Positions 14,921 through 64,000 of a DNA stretch of 64,000 nucleotides are shown one piece after another (the first letter of the stretch is position 1; each line of letters starts with the position of its first letter). Source of the stretch: Muraenolepis orangiensis (Eukaryota > Chordata > Actinopteri > Gadiformes > Muraenolepididae); assembly GCA_027704905.1 (NCBI GenBank), contig CM051007.1, positions 17,662,563-17,726,562 on the forward strand. The letters are read 5' to 3'. The position numbers and the translations under genes were made by a program. The notes below the pieces were generated by a model. The model saw only the letters and a list, made by a program, of their open reading frames with translations, was not told the DNA's origin and ran no database searches.

Positions 14921-15113
14921 AGGTTCTTCAGTAACTAAAAGCAGTGGACGACGTGTCAACAAAAACACACACACACACGCACACACACACACATTGTGTG
15001 TGTGTAGACAGGCACACACAGGCACACACACACACACAATGTGTGTGTGTGTGTGTGCGTGTGTGTGTGTTTTTGTTGACACGTCGTCCACTGCTTTTAG
15101 TTACTGAAGAACC
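14921..15113. repeat. 193-bp near-perfect palindrome
   Basis: The left arm reads AGGTTCTTCAGTAACTAAAA, then GCAGTGGACGACGTGTCAAC, then AAAAACACACAC. The right arm is its reverse complement ending GAAGAACCT at 15,113. About 52 bp of unique sequence per arm matches without a mismatch, and the centre is made of CA and TG runs. It lies inside the inferred first intron of herpud2. Confidence 0.93.
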
Positions 15114-15446
15114 TCGACATGAAAAGCTGCCGAGATGTGACGCTGTTGTAACGATTTGGTCTTGTTTTTTAAATTATGTTTAACCTCACACTGTCATCTC
15201 TCCACCAGGCTCGTCTTGGCTGTCTTCCTGCACTGGCTACATCTCTTTGGTTGGGGGGGGGGGTCTCTCCATTGGACACACGTTCTTCTGAGTGAGGGTG
15301 GGAGTGAGAGAAAGAGGTGGGGGGGGGGGGTTATTTATTTCTGATTCGTCCATGAGGGAAACCCAGCAACAGGAGCATGACATCGACACTGGGACAAGTC
15401 CTTACGATTCCTATTTGATTTGAAGACGCATGGTCTTTTTTGCGGG

Positions 15447-23440
<7,994 letters not shown>

Positions 23441-24007
23441 GGCCCCCCTAAGGGCCACTCGAATGCGGTCAAATAGCAAGTTGAAGGTCCTCTGCACCTC
23501 CAGGCAGTGGTTTCCAGGGGAACGGCATCCATATTTCATTGAACTTTGGCCAAGTCACTACTTCAAAACCAACCCTGAAACTAAACACTAAGTTCAACGC
23601 TCATGATGCACGTGACTGTGATACTGCAAAGCTACAGCAGCTGTTCCAAGCGTCGGAAACACTGTTTTGTAAACTTCTCGGAGTGTCAGTTGCCTGTTGG
23701 TGTGATGTAGTAGATTATATTGTTCTATCAATTGTTAGGTCAGAACAGACACATCGCCTTTGTCATATTGTCTCCTGGCCATAGAGGTTTTCTGTTACAA
23801 ACTGAACAGATATTGTCTTTGTATGATATGATATGCGATATTTGTAGTTTTATTATTGTCATTGTCCACACGGTAGACATAGTAGACAGTTGTATCCTCC
23901 AAAAGAGACACGGCCCCAAGGTTTATTGTGAACTTGAAATGGGCGCTTTTGAGTAAAGTGTGTAAAATAATTATACTACTTGACTCCATGCAATTACCGA
24001 ATTGTGT

Positions 24008-24013
24008 AATAAA
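24008..24013 (+). terminator. herpud2: herpud2 poly(A) signal AATAAA
   Basis: Canonical hexamer 568 bp after the stop codon in AT-rich 3' UTR, the first good one downstream. Confidence 0.7.
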
Positions 24014-25262
24014 ACGTGTTACACTTGAGGGTTGGAATGAGATGTGCTTTGGATTTGTTGAGTAGTTCCTTGATTAATGTGAAAGCCTTATCCTCTATGC
24101 CTCTATTACATTCAGGCCTTTGTACATTTTAGTTTTGTTTAAAATGTTGCCATGGCATTTGATCTACAGTAATTGTAGGTGAAATGTGACCCCCCTCCAA
24201 TTAAGTTAGATCAATGGTAATCTTCTGGATCTGAGATGAATGGTCAGCCATCATGTTTGTTGTGGTTCTGCTGATCAGTTTGTTTGCAGTGGAGACCCAG
24301 TCCACGTGACGCACCCACAGATCCCCCTCGCCCCCGACAACATGATTGGTCAAAATACATTTTATGCAAGACTAATTTAACCACCCCATTTACCCAGATT
24401 TGAGCTGTGAAACCTACATAGATACCAGAGTGAGAAAAAGGACTATCACCCAAGAGACACTGGTGTTATTCAACAACCCTCTGCCACATTGATGATCCCA
24501 GTGTATGTCACAATAGGGCCTCTTTTATTCATTTGAATGTGTTAATCCACCGCATCAAGTTCTCCATCCAGGCTGTGTGACATTCCATCCGAGCCCGAAA
24601 CAACTTTCACATCTGGGGTACGGTCGAGTCACCCGCATTCCCTGTGCCAGAGGAGAGGGGTCCTGGGGGGGGGAAGGGCACTACCTTTTCTGCCCCCATG
24701 ACCAAGTCGTCAAGGTCATCGCCCACACCATCTGCAGGGGAATCGACCACTGCAAGCGCATCCGCTTGGAAGCATGAAATGAGTCATCAGAGCTGGATGG
24801 TCCGAGGTCAACAGCAGCTTCCCCCAAACCACCCTACTGTTTCTGGCCTGCTCTCAGTAGCACAAGGTCGACTTGGATCGACCTGGGGAAGCAAGCAACT
24901 CAAGTAAGGCTCGACATGGAGCTGCTCCCCGAAGCCTCAAAGCGGGTAGATCGCAATCGAGGTCGCCAATGAGAGGAAGAGCGCTATGTGAGCTGGTGGA
25001 GCGGTGCCGCTCCCAACTGGCGGCGAGCCAAGTGTGAGCCCATGGCAGTACTTCCCTCATCACTCTGTAGGGCATACAACAACAACAACAACATCATGCT
25101 GGGCATCACAGGAGCATGCAAGTGTAACGGTCAGTGTTCCACACTGAGCTCGAACTGACGACCTCTGGCATGAGATGCTTTGATGTTCTAACGTGAGAGC
25201 TAAAACCAAAGGGCCCTAGCATCATCGCTAGAACGTCTAGTTAGGCGCTTGGGGAGTGAGGT
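24014..25262. other. Intergenic stretch, nothing recognised
   Basis: Separates two convergent genes. It contains short unclassified open frames and an (AAC)n run at 25,077-25,092. No gene or known repeat is supported. Confidence 0.45.
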
Positions 25263-26660
25263 TCACCACTGCACAGCGCCACCTTCAAGGTACTCTTCCA
25301 GTGCTTGTCCAGTCGAGCCTTGAATGAGTAAGGACGGTGCGGTGACCACTTGCCCGGGCAGCGCATTCCAGTTATTCACAACTCTGTTGGTGAAAACATG
25401 ATTTCTGGCTGAGGTTGTTGACCTTGACTTGGGTAACTTCAGTGTGTGTCCTCTGGTAATCGAGTCATTCACAGGACTCAGTAACTTTGGCAACAAGTAG
25501 TCATAAATACCATGGATTAATTTGTACGCCTCAATCACATCCCCTCATAGTCTCCGGAAGATCAATGTCGGCAGGCCCAGAATCTGCAGTCTTTCATGGT
25601 ATGGAAGACTTTGGAGGCTCGCTAGTTGCTTTGTTGCTCTTCTCTGCACTCTCTCCAAGGCCTTTATGTCCATCTTCAGTCTTGGGTACCATACATACAC
25701 CACTCGAGCTGTGGTCTAACTAGAGCTTTGAACAGGAGCTTGAACGATTCTGCATCCAGATATGAGTCTGTACGCCTTATGACACCCATGATGCAGTTGG
25801 CTTTATTAATGCGTGTAGACATCTCATCCTTAAAGTTCAGTTTCTCATCAAATATGACTCCAATGTCCTTTTCCATGTTAACACTTATCCATTAATTCTG
25901 GTTCCCCAGTAGATGATGGCATGGTGTAGGTAGTTCCTGGTTTGTTCTTTCCAATTGTCTTACAATGTTCTGGGTGAACAGCCAGGTTTCAGACCACTGA
26001 TGTAGCTGGTTGATGTCCTTTTGGAATATACATCGATCCTGTTGTGATGAGATCACTCTATACACCTTTGTGTCATCAGCAAACAGAAATGATGGGGACA
26101 GTATGCTATCAGGTAGATTGTTTATGTATAACACAAAAAGCAATGGTCCGAGGACTGAGCCCTGTGGGATACCACCAGTCACATTACGTCATGAAGATGC
26201 TTGACCATTGACGACAACTCTCTGTATTCTTTAGTAAAGGAAGTCTGTTATCCAGGTAAGGAGTTCCCCCCCTATTCCATAATGTTGCAGCTTTGTTACT
26301 AGACGACAATGGGGTACCTTATCGAATTCATAAAGTCTAGGTAGCATACATCTATACTTAGACAGGAATCAATGATCTTCGTTCATTCATCCTTCAGATA
26401 AAGGAGTTGCAGGGTTGTAGACCTTCCATTGATGAAGCCAAATTGTCTTTTGCTAAAACATATGGTGGAGTTTTATATAGGAAACAATGTCTTCTTTAAT
26501 CAAGGATTCTAGGAGTTTACAAAGAATACATGTGAGGCTTACAGGCTGATAGTTACTAGGCAGTTCCTTCCCTTTTTTGAATATTGGTGTGATGTTTGCT
26601 GATTTCCAGACATATGGTATAGTCCTGCCTAAGTATAAGCAGCAGTTGTCCGTAAATATA
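25263..26660 (-). mobile_element. Truncated non-LTR retrotransposon reverse transcriptase
   Basis: Read on the minus strand across several frames: KGKELPSNYQ and LTCILCKLLESLI (26,500-26,600), then GGIPQGSVLGPLLFVLYIN and LFADDTKVYR (RT motifs B and C with the FADD box, 26,060-26,180), then EKDIGVIFDEKLNF and RINKANCIMGVIRRT, then DMIEAYKLIHGIYDY near 25,530. This is a jockey/CR1-type RT plus thumb region. Frameshifts and stops make it a dead fragment. It is a different family from the L2-like copies elsewhere in the window. Confidence 0.85.
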
Positions 26661-27035
26661 ACTATTACTAGTCACACAATATAGGTCTTCCAATATGTGT
26701 GTCATTTATTGTAAGTGTGTATGTGTAGGTTCATGGTTTAATTTAAGTTGGCCTACTTCCCACTGCTGGAACCATCCGCATCAGACAGACACAGGCCCGT
26801 TCCCATAACAATGAATGCTCCATTGCCAGCATTGAAGATGTTCTTGGTTAGGTGGTCAAAGCTATTTTTCTTATCTTCTGCGTGTGTTGGGTCCATAATT
26901 AAGTGGTTCCTCCTACAGGTCTGGGCCTAAACCAGGTCTACAAAGTAGGCCTAGTCAAGATCCCCAAAAGCTTAAATCCAATGAAACATTAAATGAAACA
27001 AACAATCCACACATTTAAATTATAAGATATTTTTT
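26661..27035. other. Intergenic stretch before the slc4a7 3' end
   Basis: Unique AT-rich sequence. Nothing recognised. Confidence 0.4.
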
Positions 27036-27041
27036 TTTATT
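27036..27041 (-). terminator. slc4a7: Candidate slc4a7 poly(A) signal
   Basis: TTTATT on the + strand, hence AATAAA on the minus strand, about 2.7 kb downstream of the stop. It is the only clear hexamer I noticed there. A long 3' UTR is plausible, but the site is a guess. Confidence 0.3.
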
Positions 27042-27687
27042 GCTTTCTATTATAAAAAAAAAAATAGTGTTTGTTTAAAGTCATAAATACAGTCGAGGGG
27101 TACAACGTGAACCTGGTGTCTCTATGGTAGGCTATGTCCTAAACAACTATTGTTTTATAACCAGAATGTGTTTAAAGCCAAGTGCCTGAAATTGATTCAG
27201 CCACTTGTTCATTTTGACAAGTAGGTTTGGACAATATATAGACATTCAGATTCGTACTTGTATGTCGTACCGTACATTGTAATAACGTTTTAAGAGTTCA
27301 AATGATTTGAGAGAAAAATATATATTTCTGGATATAGTTGTATTGTCATTTTCCTTCAAGGTAATCCCTCACAGGTCATTGTAGTTGGAACCATTGTTGA
27401 ATCTACTGTGTGTGTGTCTCTCTCTCTGTCTGTGTGTGTGTGTTGAATATCATTCACATGAAAACACTTAAAATACAGCGAATGCCGTCAACAATTACTT
27501 TCAGTTTCAGCGAGATCATTATGTTTCCATATAGAAAAAGGGTACAACCGTCTTGACGTTCACAACAGTTCAACAAAGAACCAGCGCCTCTAGAATAGTC
27601 TGAGAGCATTTCGTTTGTGAACCAAAACAACAACGGCTATGACACTACAGTACACAGTAATATTCTTCTCTTTTTTTTTCTTCTTTC

Positions 27688-27718
<31 letters not shown>

Positions 27719-29373
27719 TCTTTCAAACGCGACCAGCAGCGATTCAGGACCGCGGTAATAATAATGCCCCCTATAGGCTCAGACTTTCGGGTTCACACCA
27801 ACAACAACACAACACACTTTGACGTTGAGCGTTGACAACACAAACCACGGTACAGATCAACAACAACAAACGGCCCGGCTCTTCTTTCTTTGGCAGTATG
27901 GGTGCCGCTGTGCGCAGATGACTACTTTCATTATTATTATTATTATTATTTTTGTTTAAAACGCTTGAAATGTCGTCGACCTGTACACGCAAAGCGTTCA
28001 CGAAAGGCACAGAAGCGTTGATACGGACACGACAACGGGCTGGTTGGATGGTGTACATTGATTGCATGGGATTGAACACTTGTTATAATTATTATTGCTA
28101 AAACAGGACTGCACTTTGACATATCGACACAGAAGAGAGAGACTTTCTCCCAGTTCGGCGATTGTTTTTGTTTTTTCACGACTACTGCGGAAATTATTTT
28201 TTGTTTTGTTTGTTTGCATAAATGTACATGTTGGTAACACTGGTTTCACCAAGGTATCGCTACAGCACGGATTACGAAATAAACACACACACACACACAG
28301 TATACGGACATGGAGAACACGCATGCGGGCGGTCTACTTCTCGATATGCTCTCCTGGCAACACCTCAGCATTGTAGCAATTATATGTATTGTAACGGTTG
28401 TGATCCCAGCACTGCAAGAAGTACACTGAAATAATAAAATTAAAATTAATTGTTTAACAGAGTCAGAGCAACAGCTCTGCGTACCTTTTTTTTTCGGCAG
28501 ACATCACAACAAAAAACGATCGGAGCGACAAAAACCTACGACTAAAACCTACCGGCGTATGCATCTAAAGTGCTTGCTGTACAGTACAATTAAGAGATAT
28601 GGCCTCTGAAATTTTTTGTTTTTTCATATGTTTTACACATACAACGGAACCAGCGAGCGAGCAGCAACACTTGAGGTCAGACTAGACCTGCGACATATAA
28701 AGGAGATATGTTGAATACCCCCTGGAAATATCTATGGTGGAAATACTTATGGTATGAGTCCTGGTGTGGATGGACAGTATTCCTCTGCTTCATCAGAAGC
28801 TGGTGTCTTTCATTGAGTGACGCCTGCCACTGTGTTGGTTGGTGTGTACCGGATGGTGGCAGTATAGCTCAGGAGGTAGAGCGGTCGCCTCACAACCAAA
28901 AGGTTGCTGGTTCAATCCCCGGCTCCTCCTAGCAAAAAAAACTGTCAAGGTGTCCTTGAGGAGGACACCCTGACCCTAACCAGGCGCTGTATGAATAGCT
29001 GCCCACTGCTCCTAATACTAGGATGGGTTAAATGCAGAGAAATTATTTTGCTGTACAGTACTTTCTGTGCTGACAAATTTGAATAGTTATTATTATTATG
29101 AGAAACAATGAACACAAATGAAGCAACTCAAGCAACACAAAGAAACAACAACAACAGACATGGTTACCACGGCGTTACAGGCAGAGCACAGAGCACAGTT
29201 CAGTAGTGAAACCAGTGCATTTGAAATGAGATGGGGACAAAAGAACAGGGACAGAGAATAAAAACCTAAATTAAAACAATACACTGACTCTGTTAAGAAC
29301 TTTAAAATGGCCAGCTTCCTTTGGTGTGGATGTGTGTGTGTGTGTGTGGGGGGGGGTGTCTACAACGGAGAAC

Positions 29374-29418
<45 letters not shown>

Positions 29419-29709
29419 ATGATTTAGTTTTTGTCCTTTACTTTTAAAGAATTCCAAATCATTGAGCTAGCTTGAGGTACCTTTGTTTACCTTATTTGTG
29501 TGACCCTGTGTCAACGTGCCCTCTTTGCACTCCTGCAGCCATGCCCCCCCCCTCCTCCTCTTCCCCCACCTGACACCTTGTGTGTGTGGTGGTGAGGAGG
29601 GCGGGGTCTCACATGGCTAGGGGGCTGGAGGGGGGAGGGTTGGGGGGAGTTGGAGTAGTGGCAGTATTGGGGGGGGGGGAGGGGTCAGGGGGGTGTGGAG
29701 CCCCCTTTG
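27042..29709 (-). other. slc4a7: Presumed slc4a7 3' UTR
   Basis: No further coding exon is recognisable after the stop at 29,710-29,712. It contains TA-rich, (ATT)n and GT runs and a SINE. The extent depends on the uncertain poly(A) signal. Confidence 0.35.
28855..29080 (+). mobile_element. tRNA-derived SINE in the slc4a7 3' region
   Basis: Same family as at 5,486: GGCAGTATAGCTCAGGAGGT (A-box-like), GCTGGTTCAATCCCCGG (B-box) and GTCAAGGTGTCCTTGAGGAG. Antisense to slc4a7. Confidence 0.8.
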
Positions 29710-63829
<34,120 letters not shown>

Positions 63830-64000
63830 GGAGGGATCCCCGAATCTGTGTTTTCTCTCAAGAAAACATAATTAAGAGTTTTTTCTTGCCCTTGGGAGGG
63901 GGGAGGGCAAGGGTTTGTGTGGTGTTGTAAACATGTGGACTGTGAAGCCCATTGAGACTGTAACTGTGATGAAGGGGCTATACAAATATAATTGCCTTGA
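63830..64000 (+). mobile_element. Retroelement 3' tail running off the window
   Basis: TGTAAACATGTGGACTGTGA, AGCCCATTGAGACTGTAACT, then GATGAAGGGGCTATACAAAT and AATTGCC resemble the 3' end of common fish LINEs. The end is cut by the window. Confidence 0.6.

Noticed and set aside
15420..15446. N-terminal extension of herpud2 from a TTG codon
   Set aside because: Not an ATG, and the family alignment starts at 15,447.

Overview
This window is vertebrate nuclear DNA, almost certainly from a teleost fish. The evidence is split genes with GT-AG introns, two recognisable vertebrate genes, fish-type hAT, L2-like and tRNA-SINE repeats, and a very high load of dinucleotide microsatellites (arrays of 100-300 bp every few kb). 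That repeat load recalls gadiform fish, but the species cannot be settled from the sequence. There is no bacterial, phage or CRISPR content.

Layout. Positions 1-14,470 hold no gene I can support, only microsatellites, a 27-bp minisatellite, LINE tails, a SINE and foldback MITE copies. A CpG-rich promoter-like block with a CRE/ATF site lies at 14,500-14,728. It precedes herpud2 on the + strand (coding exons 15,447-23,440, 8 exons, about 444 aa, poly(A) signal at 24,008). Positions 24,014-27,035 are intergenic, with a truncated LINE reverse transcriptase on the - strand. From 27,036 to the right edge runs slc4a7 (electroneutral Na+/HCO3- cotransporter NBCn1) on the - strand. I could place 24 coding exons from 61,767 down to the stop at 29,710. 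The first coding exon or exons lie beyond position 64,000. The two genes are convergent (tail to tail).

The products act separately. Herpud2 is a ubiquitin-like-domain membrane protein of the endoplasmic reticulum related to ER-associated degradation. NBCn1 is a plasma-membrane acid-base transporter. Nothing suggests a joint pathway.

The notable points are in slc4a7 splicing. The cassette-II exon (57,733-58,045) is 313 bp, one base over a multiple of three, and its conserved reading frame is broken near a CCCC run. The end of the next exon appears to have been cut by a hAT-like MITE. One 5' splice site is followed directly by (CT)n. Several 3' splice sites sit against (GT)n. The C-terminal cassette exon (30,798-30,914) runs into a minisatellite whose unit contains that exon's own 5' splice site, so the donor is repeated about 17 times downstream. 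Other points are two hAT elements with perfect 8-bp target-site duplications, a 193-bp palindrome in the herpud2 5' intron, and a 1-kb inverted-repeat element saturated with CGAT words. I found no evidence of an undescribed multi-gene system.
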